From Pseudomonas sp. MYb185 (GTDB lineage: Bacteria; Pseudomonadota; Gammaproteobacteria; Pseudomonadales; Pseudomonadaceae), in the NCBI RefSeq assembly GCF_002979975.1, contig NZ_PCQD01000011.1:1-64000 (forward strand): a stretch of 64,000 bases of DNA. The letters are read 5' to 3'. The number at the start of each line of letters is the position of its first letter. Positions within the stretch are counted from its first letter, which is position 1. This document shows, one piece after another, positions 19,035 through 28,470 of this stretch. The notes under the pieces were generated by a model. It saw nothing but the letters and a program-made list of their open reading frames with translations, did not search any database and had not been told where the DNA came from. Position numbers and translations under genes: made by a program.

Positions 19035-22000
19035 TGTACCTGAAACGTTCGATTACCGTCAACTGGGGCAACCTGCCGGTCGAAGAGCTGGAATACGGCC
19101 CGGTCAACCTGTTCTCCGGAGGCAACGGCTCCGGCAAGACCACCGCCGCCGATGCCCTGCAGACGCTGATGACCGCCGCCCATGACAACCTGTTCAACTA
19201 CAACCCGGGGCAGGACGAAACCACCCAGCGCGGGCGCGGCGGCAAGCAGGTGCGTACCCTCGCCTCCTATGTACTGGGCTGCGACGATGGCGCCTATGCC
19301 CGGCCCTGGGATACCGATGGTTATATCGCCGGCGTGTTCCACCCGACCCGGGGTGAAACCGGCGAACCCTTCACCGCGGTGATCGGTGTGCGCGCCCATC
19401 TGGACAACGCCGGTAGCAGCCGTCAGGCGCGGCAGCACGAATTGCTGCTGATGATAGTGCCCGACGAGATGCTATCGCTGTCGCACTTCGTGCGCGACGG
19501 CGAAGACGGTCGCCATGTGGTCCCGGTGACCGAACTGCCGACCCTGCTGCGCCGCCAGTTCGGCAAGACCGGGGTCGAGGTCTATGAGCGCAAGAGCGCC
19601 TATCTCGCCCGGTTGTATGGCGCCCTGCGCGGGCGCAGCGATGCCGTTCCGGTACGCGAGGCCAAGAATGCCGCACGTACCTTCGCCAACTTCATGGCCT
19701 ACAAGCCAGTTCGCTCGATCGACCAGTTCGTCGCCGAGGAAGTGCTGGAAGCCCGCGACTTCGGCGACACCATCCGCCGCATCCGCGACCTGCTGCGCAC
19801 CGTGCACGGCATGGAGCAGGAAGCCAGCCGCGTACGCAACGCAGTCGAGCAACTGCAGCAGGCCCGCGGTCAGGCCGACCAGTACCTGGATATCTGGCTG
19901 GAGCGTACCGGGCTGGAATACGCCGCCGCCGCCCAGAGCTGGCGGCACAACCAGCAGCAGTACCTCGGCGCCAAGGAAGAACAGCAACAGCTGGCGGCGC
20001 AGCTGGCCGCCAGCACCGATGAGCAACACCTGACCAGCGAGCGCCTGGAGCAGGCCCACCATGAGCTGGTGCAACTGGAAGCCCGGCGCCAGGGTATCCC
20101 GGCGCTGCATTCCCGGGACCAGTTGCAGAGCCGGCAACAGCAATTGCACGGGCAGCTGCAGGCCGGGGTGACCCCGCTGCTGGAGCAGGCCCGACAGCGC
20201 GACCGCAACGTCGAGGCGCTGCAGCAACTGCAGCAGTTGCTGACCCAGCACAGCCTCGGCATGGAGCTACCGCAGCTCACCGGTCGCAGCTGGCGCGACC
20301 TGAGCCAGGCGGTACTCGCCGCCGAGCAGCAACCCGTGGCCGACCTCAACCAGTTACTGGCCCGCGACTGGATCGACCTGACCCCGCTGGATGCCGGGCT
20401 GGATGCCATTCATGCCCAGCAGCACTGCCACAACCAGTTGGCCACCCGCCTGCAGGAAGCGCTGCCCGAGGGCATCAGCCTGTTGCAGAAAGTCGACCGC
20501 CTGGGCCAGGAGCGCAGTGCCAGCCTGACTCAGGCCGAGCGCCAGATCAGTCATATCGAGCAGCAGATCAAGGGCCTGCAAGCCAGTCGGGTAAGCTATC
20601 CCGGTTACGTGGAAGACGCCCTGCGCGCCATCCGCCAGCAATGCCCGCAGGCCGACCCACGGGTACTCTGCGACTATGTCGACGTACTCGATCCCGACTG
20701 GCAGATGGCGATCGAGGGCTATATCGGCGGCAGCCGTTTCGCCATCCTGGTCGAACCGCCATTCGAGGCCGAAGCCATCCGCATCGTCCGCCAGCTGAGC
20801 AGCCGCGAACGCAACCGCGCCCGGGTCATCCAGGGTGACAAGGCGCGCCAGGATGCCGAACGGATCAGCCTGCCGGAAGACTCCATCCTCAAGGTCATGG
20901 GCTTCGGCCACAAGATCGCCGAATACTATCTTCGCGCCTCCTATGCCAGCGTGCTGCGCGTCGAGGACGCCGAAGCCCTGCGCCGCACCCGGCGCGGCAT
21001 CACCCGGGAAGGGCTCGGCTCAGGCAACTACGCCCTGTTCCGCTGCGATATCGACGACGCCCAGCTGGTCTTCGGCGCCGGCGCCCGCGAGCGCAACCTG
21101 CAGGCGCAGCAGAAGCAGCTGGAGCAGCTGCAGGTCCAGCGCCACAGCCTGCGTCAGCAACAGCAGGGGCTGCAGCAACTGGCACAGTTGCTGGCCCAGA
21201 TCCGCCCGCTCGACTACGCCGCCTGCGCTGGCAACCTGCTCGAGCAGCAGCGCCAGCTGCGCGAGGTGGAACAGCAGCTGAGCAGCCTGGATCTGGGCGA
21301 GCACCATGACCTGGAGGATGAACAGCAACGGGTCAGCGAACGCCACCGCCAGCTCCAGCAACGCCAGCGGGAACTGGTGGAGCAGCAGGGCCGGCTGGAT
21401 GAAAAGCACCATCAGGTCAGCCAGCGCATCAAGCAACTGGCCGATCAGAGCGACACCCTGCTGGAGCGCAAGGATCAGGCCGAACAGCACCTGCTGGAGG
21501 CCGCCGGCAAGCTGGCGGGCCAGGATCCACAGGCGCGCCTGGAACAGCTCGACGACATGCTCGACCAGAGCCACGGCAAGTTCGATTTCGCCGCCGACAG
21601 TGCCGCCCTCACCGCCCGCCTGCATCAGCAGGCGATCGCCCTGGAGCGTGCGCTGGAACAGTACAACCAGCAGGCCCAGCCCGCGGACAGCCTGCTGCAT
21701 GACAGCGCCGAGCCGCTGCACAGCCTGGGCTTCTATGAACACATCGGCGGCCTGCGCCTGCAGCTCGACAACCTGTACAACCGCCTGCGCAACAACGTGC
21801 TGCTGGAAAAGCAGAGCCAGCTGGCCAGCCTGCGCGACAGCTTCAACACCACCTTCGTCAGCGATCTGTGCCATGAAATCCACCAGGCGATCAACGATGG
21901 CCGGCGGGCACTGGAACAGCTGAACCGCGAACTGGAGCACCACCAGTTCGGCGCCGACCGCGAGCGCTTCCAGTTCGACTGGGACTGGCTGCCGGAATAC

Positions 22001-22666
22001 CGGGAATACTGGGAGTTCTTCCAGGAGGTGATGACCCTGCCGAACCTCGGTGACGGCACCAGCCTGTTTGGCGACAGCCTGTCGGCGCAGGCCGCCGAGG
22101 TCCGCGACCGCCTGCTGTCACTGCTGCTCGATGGCGACGAGCAACAGGCGCTGCGTGAACTGGAACGCATCAGCGATTACCGGCGCTATCGCCGCTACGA
22201 CATTCTCAAGCACCCGCAGGGCAAGCCAGCGATCCGTCTCAGTGAATACGGCACCGGCTCCGGCGGTCAGCTGGAGACCCCGGCCTACATCATCCGCGCC
22301 GCGGCGGTGACCAGCGCCTTCCGCTTCAACGAAGGTGACAGCCATCTGCGCATGGTGATCGTCGACGAGGCGTTCATGCACATGGACGAGACCCGCTCAC
22401 GGGAAGTGATCGGCTACCTGACCGAGACCCTCGGCCTGCAGCTGATCTTCATCATGCCGACCAGCAAGGCCGGTCCCTTCCTCGACCTGATCAGCAACCA
22501 GTTCGTGTTCAGCAAGGTGCCCGCAAGCCAACCGGTGGGCGAGCTCAACACCCGGGTGCTGCTCGACCGCCAGCAGCTCAACCGCGAACGAGTGGCCGAG
22601 CTGTGGGCCCAGCACCGCCGGGTCATCCGTCAGCAGGGATTGCTGGACTTCATGGAGGTGGTGTAA
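19034..22666 (+). CDS. mksB: SMC-like ATPase MksB (JetC-like)
   Basis: A 1210-residue SMC/RecN-type ATPase that extrudes or organises DNA. The N-terminal head holds Walker A GGNGSGKTT (29-37). A very long Gln/Glu/Leu-rich coiled coil follows, interrupted near residues 525-650 by a hinge-like segment. The C-terminal head contains the ABC signature SGGQ (1076-1079) and Walker B VIVDEAF with D1111 and E1112. Both halves of the ATP site are therefore present. The start overlaps the mksE stop as TGATG. P. aeruginosa carries an MksBEF condensin alongside SMC-ScpAB; the same is likely here. Confidence 0.9.
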   Translation: MYLKRSITVNWGNLPVEELEYGPVNLFSGGNGSGKTTAADALQTLMTAAHDNLFNYNPGQDETTQRGRGGKQVRTLASYVLGCDDGAYARPWDTDGYIAGVFHPTRGETGEPFTAVIGVRAHLDNAGSSRQARQHELLLMIVPDEMLSLSHFVRDGEDGRHVVPVTELPTLLRRQFGKTGVEVYERKSAYLARLYGALRGRSDAVPVREAKNAARTFANFMAYKPVRSIDQFVAEEVLEARDFGDTIRRIRDLLRTVHGMEQEASRVRNAVEQLQQARGQADQYLDIWLERTGLEYAAAAQSWRHNQQQYLGAKEEQQQLAAQLAASTDEQHLTSERLEQAHHELVQLEARRQGIPALHSRDQLQSRQQQLHGQLQAGVTPLLEQARQRDRNVEALQQLQQLLTQHSLGMELPQLTGRSWRDLSQAVLAAEQQPVADLNQLLARDWIDLTPLDAGLDAIHAQQHCHNQLATRLQEALPEGISLLQKVDRLGQERSASLTQAERQISHIEQQIKGLQASRVSYPGYVEDALRAIRQQCPQADPRVLCDYVDVLDPDWQMAIEGYIGGSRFAILVEPPFEAEAIRIVRQLSSRERNRARVIQGDKARQDAERISLPEDSILKVMGFGHKIAEYYLRASYASVLRVEDAEALRRTRRGITREGLGSGNYALFRCDIDDAQLVFGAGARERNLQAQQKQLEQLQVQRHSLRQQQQGLQQLAQLLAQIRPLDYAACAGNLLEQQRQLREVEQQLSSLDLGEHHDLEDEQQRVSERHRQLQQRQRELVEQQGRLDEKHHQVSQRIKQLADQSDTLLERKDQAEQHLLEAAGKLAGQDPQARLEQLDDMLDQSHGKFDFAADSAALTARLHQQAIALERALEQYNQQAQPADSLLHDSAEPLHSLGFYEHIGGLRLQLDNLYNRLRNNVLLEKQSQLASLRDSFNTTFVSDLCHEIHQAINDGRRALEQLNRELEHHQFGADRERFQFDWDWLPEYREYWEFFQEVMTLPNLGDGTSLFGDSLSAQAAEVRDRLLSLLLDGDEQQALRELERISDYRRYRRYDILKHPQGKPAIRLSEYGTGSGGQLETPAYIIRAAAVTSAFRFNEGDSHLRMVIVDEAFMHMDETRSREVIGYLTETLGLQLIFIMPTSKAGPFLDLISNQFVFSKVPASQPVGELNTRVLLDRQQLNRERVAELWAQHRRVIRQQGLLDFMEVV

Positions 22667-22693
22667 CCGGGCATAGGGGCCAGAGGGCTACGG

Positions 22694-22801
22694 CGTCATT
22701 GCGAGTCCGTAGGGCGAAGCAATCCATGAGCACCGCGCCCTCGCCAACACTGGATGGCCAGCCCCGTGGATTGCCACGCTGCTACGCAGCTCGCAATGAC
22801 G
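22694..22801. repeat. REP-like inverted repeat pair, right of mks operon
   Basis: Units at 22694-22726 (33 bp, CGTCATTGCGAG...GCAATCCA) and 22767-22801 (35 bp, TGGATTGC...CGCAATGACG), separated by 40 bp. The units match those at 16768-16875 but in the opposite mutual order. The pair fills the gap between the convergent mksB and NYN genes and may also act as a terminator. Confidence 0.75.
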
Positions 22802-22865
22802 CGGATAGAAATATCAGCCATGAGGCGGCGATCAACGCCTTGACTATGCATCATTGGACTACGGC

Positions 22866-23627
22866 TTAACTGCCCCGCTTGCCGGGCCGCTGGTCCTTGA
22901 TGCTCAGCAGGTTGTGTTCGCGCCGGAGGGTAAACAGCCCTATGCCTTCCACCAGCTCGCTGAGCTTGCTGTAACCATAGTTGCGTGGGTCGAACTCCGG
23001 CATCTGCTTGGTGATCTGGCTGCCCACGGGCCCGAGACTGGCCCAGCCGTCATCGTCGGCAGTCGCATCGATGGCCTGGCGGAACAGATTGCACAGCTTG
23101 GCATCCTGGCGCAGTTCCTGGCTGCTGCGGCGGCGAATACTGCCCTGGTTGCCTGCTGACTCGGGGTGCTCTGCCACATCGGGCTGCAGAAAGATTTCGG
23201 TGTAGATGAAACGGTCACAGGCGGCCACCAGCGGCTTGGGCGTCTTCTGTTCGCCGAAACCGTAGACCGCCTTGCCGGATTCGCGCAGGCGCGCGGCCAG
23301 GCGGGTGAAGTCGCTGTCGCTGGAGACCAGGCAGAAGCCATCGAAGGTACCGGTATACAGCAGGTCCATGGCATCGATGATCATAGCGCTGTCGGTGGCA
23401 TTCTTGCCGGAGGTATAGGCGAACTGCTGGATGGGCTGGATCGAATGCTCCAGCAGATTGGCCTTCCACTTGCCCAGCCCCGGTGTGGTCCAGTCACCGT
23501 AGATGCGTTTGACGCTGGCCACACCGAGCTTGGCGACTTCTGCCAGCAGACCTTCGACGATCGCCGGGTTGGCATTGTCTGCATCGATGAGTACCGCGAG
23601 GCTGTCAGCCTTTCCGTTTCCGATCAT
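22866..23627 (-). CDS. NYN-domain (PIN-like) protein with OST-HTH/LOTUS domain
   Basis: A 253-residue protein with an N-terminal NYN nuclease-like domain (about 8-150) carrying the acidic motif VLIDADNAN, the DSAMIIDAMDLL helix and VSSDSDFTRLA, whose aspartates form the predicted metal site. The C-terminus (about 180-245; WASLGPVGSQITKQMPEFDPRNYGYSKLSELVE) matches the OST-HTH/LOTUS RNA-binding fold. Start at 23627 is supported by AAGGGAGTG upstream. RNA cleavage or binding is predicted from the family only. It converges on mksB and is not clearly co-transcribed with it. Confidence 0.85.
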   Translation of the reverse strand: MIGNGKADSLAVLIDADNANPAIVEGLLAEVAKLGVASVKRIYGDWTTPGLGKWKANLLEHSIQPIQQFAYTSGKNATDSAMIIDAMDLLYTGTFDGFCLVSSDSDFTRLAARLRESGKAVYGFGEQKTPKPLVAACDRFIYTEIFLQPDVAEHPESAGNQGSIRRRSSQELRQDAKLCNLFRQAIDATADDDGWASLGPVGSQITKQMPEFDPRNYGYSKLSELVEGIGLFTLRREHNLLSIKDQRPGKRGS

Positions 23628-23679
23628 GTCCCACTCCCTTGCAGGGGCTGGCGCCATGATTACGCGGTGCCAGCGGCGG

Positions 23680-24111
23680 TTATCTGAAGCGCTGTGATGG
23701 CGGCCGATACAGCAGCATGGCCCCCTGGCTGGCCAGTACCAGCAGCACCAGGGGTACTGCTTCCATGGTGCAGACATAGTGCAGCATGCCGATCCAGCCG
23801 GGCAGCTTGGCGTTGGTCAGGCCCAGCAGTTGGTTATGGTGCAGTCGATTCCATGCCGACTCGGCCTGGCTGTCGTCACCCAGGGCGTCGACCTGCAGCA
23901 GCGCCTGCTTGTAATGGCGGAAGCGCCAGACGGTAAGCAGCAGGGTCAGCAGACCGGCTATGAACAGCGGAACGCCGACGCTGGCATAGGCACCGCCATC
24001 ACGATCATGGAACAACCATACCACGGCGATTGGCAGGATCAACGAAGCCAGGCACTGCATGCGCCAGTTGCGGCGCATGGCCTGCCAGTGGGGGCGTGCA
24101 TCAAGCATCAT
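23680..24111 (-). CDS. Small multi-pass membrane protein of unknown function
   Basis: A 143-residue protein with three likely transmembrane segments (about 20-35, 45-62 and 115-134) separated by a basic, His-containing loop. I do not recognise the family. It starts within the ribA stop region (ATGA overlap; a second ATG lies at 24108), so it is translated with ribA. Nothing in the sequence indicates a riboflavin role. Confidence 0.6.
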   Translation of the reverse strand: MMLDARPHWQAMRRNWRMQCLASLILPIAVVWLFHDRDGGAYASVGVPLFIAGLLTLLLTVWRFRHYKQALLQVDALGDDSQAESAWNRLHHNQLLGLTNAKLPGWIGMLHYVCTMEAVPLVLLVLASQGAMLLYRPPSQRFR

Positions 24112-24719
24112 TCTGCCTCGGCCTGGTGAATGGTACCCAGCAGATGGCCGAGCTTACCGGCCTTGGTCGCCAGGTAATTGCGATTGAACGGGTTGAGACC
24201 GGTCTTCAACGGGATGCGCTCGGCCACGGTAATGCCGAAGTCTTCCAGCGCCTTGACCTTGCGCGGGTTGTTGGTCAGCAACTTGAGGCTGGTGATACCC
24301 AGGTGCGCCAGCATCGGCTTGCAGATGGCGTAGTCACGCTGGTCGGCGCCAAAGCCGAGCAGTTCGTTGGCTTCGACGGTGTCGGCGCCGCCATCCTGCA
24401 GATGATAAGCGCGGATCTTGTTCATCAGGCCGATACCCCGGCCTTCCTGGCGCAGGTACAACAGGGCACCACGGCCTTCCTCGGCGATCGCCTTCAATGC
24501 CGCTTCCAGCTGGAAGCCGCAGTCGCAGCGCAGGCTGAACAACGCATCGCCGGTAAGGCATTCCGAATGCAGACGCCCAAGCACCGGCTGGCCATCGCTC
24601 ACATCGCCCATGGTCAATACCACGTGCTCCTTGCCCGTACCGGGCTCGAGGAAGCCGTGCATGGTAAAAGTGCCCCACTTGGTAGGCAGTTGGGATGACG
24701 CAACAAAGGTGACTGACAC
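24108..24719 (-). CDS. ribA: GTP cyclohydrolase II
   Basis: First committed step of riboflavin synthesis: GTP to 2,5-diamino-6-ribosylamino-pyrimidinone 5'-phosphate, formate and pyrophosphate. The 203-residue stand-alone enzyme has the zinc cysteines C54, C65 and C67 in [18 protein letters not shown] and the catalytic [10 protein letters not shown] stretch. It starts at GTG with GGAGAC upstream. The pathway product downstream of RibA/RibD (5-amino-6-ribitylaminouracil) is also the precursor for F420, made by cofG/cofH in this window. Confidence 0.95.
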   Translation of the reverse strand: MSVTFVASSQLPTKWGTFTMHGFLEPGTGKEHVVLTMGDVSDGQPVLGRLHSECLTGDALFSLRCDCGFQLEAALKAIAEEGRGALLYLRQEGRGIGLMNKIRAYHLQDGGADTVEANELLGFGADQRDYAICKPMLAHLGITSLKLLTNNPRKVKALEDFGITVAERIPLKTGLNPFNRNYLATKAGKLGHLLGTIHQAEAE

Positions 24720-24838
24720 GCTGTCTCCTGTACACCACGCTGTAAGAGGGTCGCTATCTTAGCAGGACATGGGCCTGCCAGTCAGCGCCGATATGCCAGT
24801 GCATTTCCGAAGCCACAGTGCCTGTACCAGATCATTGG

Positions 24839-25333
24839 TTACAGCAGCGCCAGCAGCCACTCTGCTATCAGCAGTACCACCAGCGCCATGCCGCCGGCCA
24901 GGATGTCATCGAGCATGATGCCCAGACCACCGCTGACGCGCCGGTCGGCCCAACCGATCGGCCAGGGCTTCCAGATGTCGAACAGGCGGAACAGCACGAA
25001 CCCGGCCAACAGCCATAGCCAGCCGGTCGGCGCCAGCCACAGGGCAATCCACACGCCGACGAACTCGTCCCAGACGATACCGCCATGGTCATGCACCCCC
25101 AGATCCGCTGCGGTGCGGTGGCACAGCCAGATCCCCAGCAAGGTGCTGATCACCAGCACCAGTGCATAACCGCCCGGTGGCAGTTGCTGCCACAGCAACA
25201 CGAAGGGGAGCGCCACCAGGGTGCCCCAGGTGCCCGGTGCCTTGGGCAATGCGCCGCTGCCGAAGCCGAAGGCCAGGAAGTGAATCGGGTTACGCCAGAC
25301 CGACGGCGGCGTGGGCGAGTGGGATTCAGCCAT
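24839..25333 (-). CDS. pgpA: Phosphatidylglycerophosphatase A
   Basis: Membrane phosphatase that converts phosphatidylglycerophosphate to phosphatidylglycerol. The 164-residue protein has the family motifs GSGALPKAPGTWGTL, the acidic HDHGGIVWDEFVG and FRLFDIWKPWPI, with about four membrane segments. The ATG at 25333 overlaps the end of thiL by eight bases. The order thiL-pgpA after nusB is the common gammaproteobacterial arrangement. Confidence 0.92.
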   Translation of the reverse strand: MAESHSPTPPSVWRNPIHFLAFGFGSGALPKAPGTWGTLVALPFVLLWQQLPPGGYALVLVISTLLGIWLCHRTAADLGVHDHGGIVWDEFVGVWIALWLAPTGWLWLLAGFVLFRLFDIWKPWPIGWADRRVSGGLGIMLDDILAGGMALVVLLIAEWLLALL

Positions 25334-26312
25334 CGGCGGACTCCTTGAAATGTTGGTAGCCGCCAGCGCCGGCGACAGGTTGACCATCCAGCCAGACGCC
25401 GGCCCCGGCCTGGGCCCGGCCGATCACGCTGACCGGCCAGCCCTGCTGACGCCAGTGGTCGAGCTGACCTGCCTGCTGCGCAGGCAGGGTGAACAGCAGT
25501 ACATAATCATCACCACCGCGCAGCATCCATGCCTGCCGCTGTGCCGCTGGCCAGGCCAGCAATGCCGTGGAACAGGGAACGTCCTCACTGCACAGGTGCA
25601 GCGCCAGCCCGCTGGCGGCAGCCAGATGCCCGGCATCCTGCAGCAGACCATCGGAAACATCCAGGCCCGCCGAGGCCACGCCGGCCAGCGCCAGGCCCAG
25701 CTCACACTGGGCGCGCGGGCGCCAGAAGCGTGCGCGCAGATAGTCCCGCTCGGCCGGGCGCAGCGCCTGCGGCAACACCTGTTCCGTCACCACGGCGAGG
25801 CCGCCGGCACCATCCCCCAGCGGCCCACCGACGCACAGCAGATCGCCCGGCTGCGCTCCGCTGCGGCGCAGCGCCTGCCCCACGGCTACCTCACCGAAGA
25901 CACTGATGCCGATATTCAGCGGACCCCGGGTAGTGTCGCCGCCGATCAGGCTGATGCGATGATCGACAGCACATTGCGCCAGCCCGTCGGAGAAGGACTG
26001 CAACCAGGGCTCATCAATCTCGGGCAGGGTCAGCGCCAGGGTGAACCCCAGTGGTCTGGCAGCCATCGCCGCCAGATCACTGACCGCCACGGCGAGTGCG
26101 CGATAGCCCAGATCGTCAGGGGCGTATTGCTCAGGAAAGTGCACACCCTGCACCAGACTGTCGGTGGATATCACCCACTGACAGCCCGGCGCCGGTTGCA
26201 GCAAGGCGGCATCGTCACCGATGCCCAGGGCGACTGCCGCATGACCACCGGCCTGCTCCAGCACAGAACGCTGGAAGTAACGGCCGATCAGTGCGAATTC
26301 GCCCAACGGCAT
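25326..26312 (-). CDS. thiL: Thiamine-monophosphate kinase
   Basis: ATP-dependent phosphorylation of thiamine monophosphate to the active cofactor thiamine diphosphate. The 328-residue protein has the metal-binding IGDDAAL (31-37), STDSLVQGVHF, the DLAAMAA helix and GGDTTRGP. ThDP is the cofactor of Dxs, encoded elsewhere in the window. It lies 21 bp downstream of nusB and overlaps pgpA. Confidence 0.95.
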   Translation of the reverse strand: MPLGEFALIGRYFQRSVLEQAGGHAAVALGIGDDAALLQPAPGCQWVISTDSLVQGVHFPEQYAPDDLGYRALAVAVSDLAAMAARPLGFTLALTLPEIDEPWLQSFSDGLAQCAVDHRISLIGGDTTRGPLNIGISVFGEVAVGQALRRSGAQPGDLLCVGGPLGDGAGGLAVVTEQVLPQALRPAERDYLRARFWRPRAQCELGLALAGVASAGLDVSDGLLQDAGHLAAASGLALHLCSEDVPCSTALLAWPAAQRQAWMLRGGDDYVLLFTLPAQQAGQLDHWRQQGWPVSVIGRAQAGAGVWLDGQPVAGAGGYQHFKESADG

Positions 26313-26333
26313 GGCAGCGGCCTCCGCGGTGGC

Positions 26334-26822
26334 TCAACGCCCCCGGCGGGACGCATTCACTTCGACACTGCGCAGGCGCGGGGCCAGCTTGTCGAGGATG
26401 CCATTGATGTATTTGTGGCCATCGGTGGCGCCAAACACCTTGGCCATCTCGATACCTTCGTTGATCACCACCTTGTAGGGCACATCGACACGGTGGGTCA
26501 TCTCGAATACACCGATGCGCAGAATCGCCAGCTCGATCGGATCGACCTCATCCACCGCGCGGTCGAGCACCTGGGCCAGGTGCCCGTCGATCTCGTGCAG
26601 GTTCTGCGGCACGCCCAACAGCAGCTCGCGGAAATAGGCACCATCGGCACTGTCGAAGTCGTACTCGGCATCGCTGCGCAGCTGCGCTTCGATATCCGAC
26701 AGCGCCTGGCCGGCCATCTGCCAGGAGTACAGCGCCTGCAGAGCCAGACTGCGCGCCTTGCGCCGCATGGCGCTGCGCGACTGTCCGCCGGAGCGCTTGG
26801 GTTTTGCGTCGTGGTCGGCCAC
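26334..26822 (-). CDS. nusB: Transcription antitermination factor NusB
   Basis: All-helical protein that with NusE (S10) binds boxA in rRNA leaders and prevents premature termination. The 162-residue protein includes [16 protein letters not shown] at the N-terminus and the [33 protein letters not shown] core. It begins with GTG directly after the ribH stop codon; the N-terminal basic tail is slightly longer than in E. coli. Confidence 0.95.
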   Translation of the reverse strand: MADHDAKPKRSGGQSRSAMRRKARSLALQALYSWQMAGQALSDIEAQLRSDAEYDFDSADGAYFRELLLGVPQNLHEIDGHLAQVLDRAVDEVDPIELAILRIGVFEMTHRVDVPYKVVINEGIEMAKVFGATDGHKYINGILDKLAPRLRSVEVNASRRGR

Positions 26823-27299
26823 TTAGGCCTCCAGCTGCTTGAGCACGCTGACCATTTCGATTGCCGACAGCGCCGCCTCGGCACCCTTGTTGCCGGCCTT
26901 GGTGCCGGAACGCTCGATGGCCTGCTCGATGCTGTCCACGGTCAGCACGCCGAAGGCAACCGGAATACCGGTGTCGAGGGACACGGCACCGACGCCCTTG
27001 ACGCACTCGCCAGCGACATATTCGAAGTGCGGCGTACCGCCACGGATGACTGCACCCAGGGTGATGATGGCGTCGAACTGCTTGAGCTCGGCAACCTTGC
27101 GCACCATCAGCGGGATTTCAAAGGCACCGGGAACCCGCACGATGGTGATGTCGGCTTCCTTGACTCCGTGACGCTTGAGGGTGTCGACAGCGCCGTCGAC
27201 CAGGCTTTCAACCACGAAGCTGTTGAAGCGGCCAACAACCAGGGCATAGCGACCCTGTGCAGCGACGAAGTCGCCTTCGATGGTACGGATAGCAGTCAT
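26823..27299 (-). CDS. ribH: 6,7-dimethyl-8-ribityllumazine synthase
   Basis: Condenses 5-amino-6-ribitylaminouracil with 3,4-dihydroxybutanone-4-phosphate; forms icosahedral or smaller assemblies. The 158-residue protein has the signature [14 protein letters not shown], the substrate loop VPGAFEIPL and the catalytic-His region [14 protein letters not shown]. It competes with CofG/CofH for the same ribitylaminouracil precursor. It is adjacent to nusB with no gap. Confidence 0.95.
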   Translation of the reverse strand: MTAIRTIEGDFVAAQGRYALVVGRFNSFVVESLVDGAVDTLKRHGVKEADITIVRVPGAFEIPLMVRKVAELKQFDAIITLGAVIRGGTPHFEYVAGECVKGVGAVSLDTGIPVAFGVLTVDSIEQAIERSGTKAGNKGAEAALSAIEMVSVLKQLEA

Positions 27300-27320
27300 A
27301 TCAATCTCTCTTAAAGAACC

Positions 27321-27342
27321 GGCGGCGCGCCCGGGCGCCGCC
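27321..27342. other. GC-rich hairpin between ribB and ribH
   Basis: An 8-bp perfect stem (27321-27328 with 27335-27342) around a 6-base loop in the 58-bp gap. On the transcribed strand it is followed by a short T-rich stretch but no real U-tract. It may act as an attenuating or mRNA-processing hairpin; function is inferred. Confidence 0.4.
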
Positions 27343-27357
27343 GTGAATCCAATGCGT

Positions 27358-28452
27358 TTATTCGCAGGGCAGGTATTCTACTACTTCCAGGTCGAAACCG
27401 GATATGGCGTTGAAGCGCATCGGCATCGACAACAGGCGCATCTTGCGCACACCCAGATCGCGCAGGATCTGCGAGCCGGCACCTACGGTATTGTAGGTCG
27501 TGGGACGGCGCACCGCCGGCTCATCGCCAGTCAGTTGCTGCACGTGGTGCAGCAGTTCGTCGCCTTCCATCTGATTGCCCAGCAACAACACCACGCCATT
27601 GCCCTGCTCGGCCAGCTTGGCCATGGCCGCACGCAGGCTCCAGCGTCCCGGCTGCTTGACCATGAACAGGTCGCGCAGCGGGTCCATGTTGTGCACCCGC
27701 ACCAGGGTCGGCTGCTCCGGCTCGATCTCGCCCAGGGTCAGCGCCAGGTGTACGGCGTTCTCCAGGCTGTCGCGGTAGGTCACCAGGTTGAAGGTGCCCA
27801 GTTCGGTATCCAGCGGCTGCTCGGAGACGCGCTTGACCGTGCGCTCATTGAGCAGACGGTAGTGAATCAGGTCGGCGATGGTGCCGATCTTCAACCCGTG
27901 CTGCTCGGCAAAGGCCTCCAGCTCAGGGCGACGGGCCATGCTGCCATCCTCGTTCATGACCTCGCAGATCACCCCGGACTCGCCGAAGCCGGCCATGCGC
28001 GCCAGATCACAGGCGGCTTCGGTATGCCCGGCGCGGGCCAGTACCCCACCGGGCTGGGCCATCAGCGGGAAGATGTGGCCGGGGCTGACGATATCCTCGG
28101 CTACCGCATCGGTGGCGGCAGCCGCCTGCACGGTGCGCGCCCGATCAGCGGCGGAAATGCCGGTGGACACGCCTTCGGCCGCCTCGATGGAAACGGTGAA
28201 CTTGGTGCCGAAGCCGGAACCGTTGCGCTGTACCATCAGCGGCAGCTTGAGCCGCTCGCAGCGCTCCAGGCTCATCGGCATGCAGATCAGGCCACGGCCA
28301 TAGCGGGCCATGAAGTTGATGTCCTCGGCCCGGCAGGCCTCGGCGGCCATGATCAGGTCACCTTCGTTCTCGCGGTCCTCGTCATCCATGAGGATGACCA
28401 TCTTGCCGGCGCGGATATCTTCAAGCAGTTCTTCAACAGTATTCAGTTTCAT
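27358..28452 (-). CDS. ribB: 3,4-dihydroxy-2-butanone-4-phosphate synthase with degenerate RibA domain
   Basis: Makes the four-carbon unit of riboflavin from ribulose-5-phosphate. Residues 1-205 form the RibB domain, with [11 protein letters not shown] metal/substrate residues and the SPGHIFPL motif with its catalytic His. Residues 206-364 resemble GTP cyclohydrolase II but lack the three zinc cysteines seen in ribA, so this half should be catalytically dead as a cyclohydrolase. This explains the separate ribA at 24.1 kb. RibB proteins with an inactive RibA-like tail are known in pseudomonads. Confidence 0.92.
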   Translation of the reverse strand: MKLNTVEELLEDIRAGKMVILMDDEDRENEGDLIMAAEACRAEDINFMARYGRGLICMPMSLERCERLKLPLMVQRNGSGFGTKFTVSIEAAEGVSTGISAADRARTVQAAAATDAVAEDIVSPGHIFPLMAQPGGVLARAGHTEAACDLARMAGFGESGVICEVMNEDGSMARRPELEAFAEQHGLKIGTIADLIHYRLLNERTVKRVSEQPLDTELGTFNLVTYRDSLENAVHLALTLGEIEPEQPTLVRVHNMDPLRDLFMVKQPGRWSLRAAMAKLAEQGNGVVLLLGNQMEGDELLHHVQQLTGDEPAVRRPTTYNTVGAGSQILRDLGVRKMRLLSMPMRFNAISGFDLEVVEYLPCE

Positions 28453-28470
28453 ACGGCCCTCCCGGGCGCG

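Noticed and set aside
16949-22666. Wadjet plasmid-defence system
   Set aside because: No JetD/MksG nuclease gene is adjacent; the three genes fit chromosomal MksBEF better.
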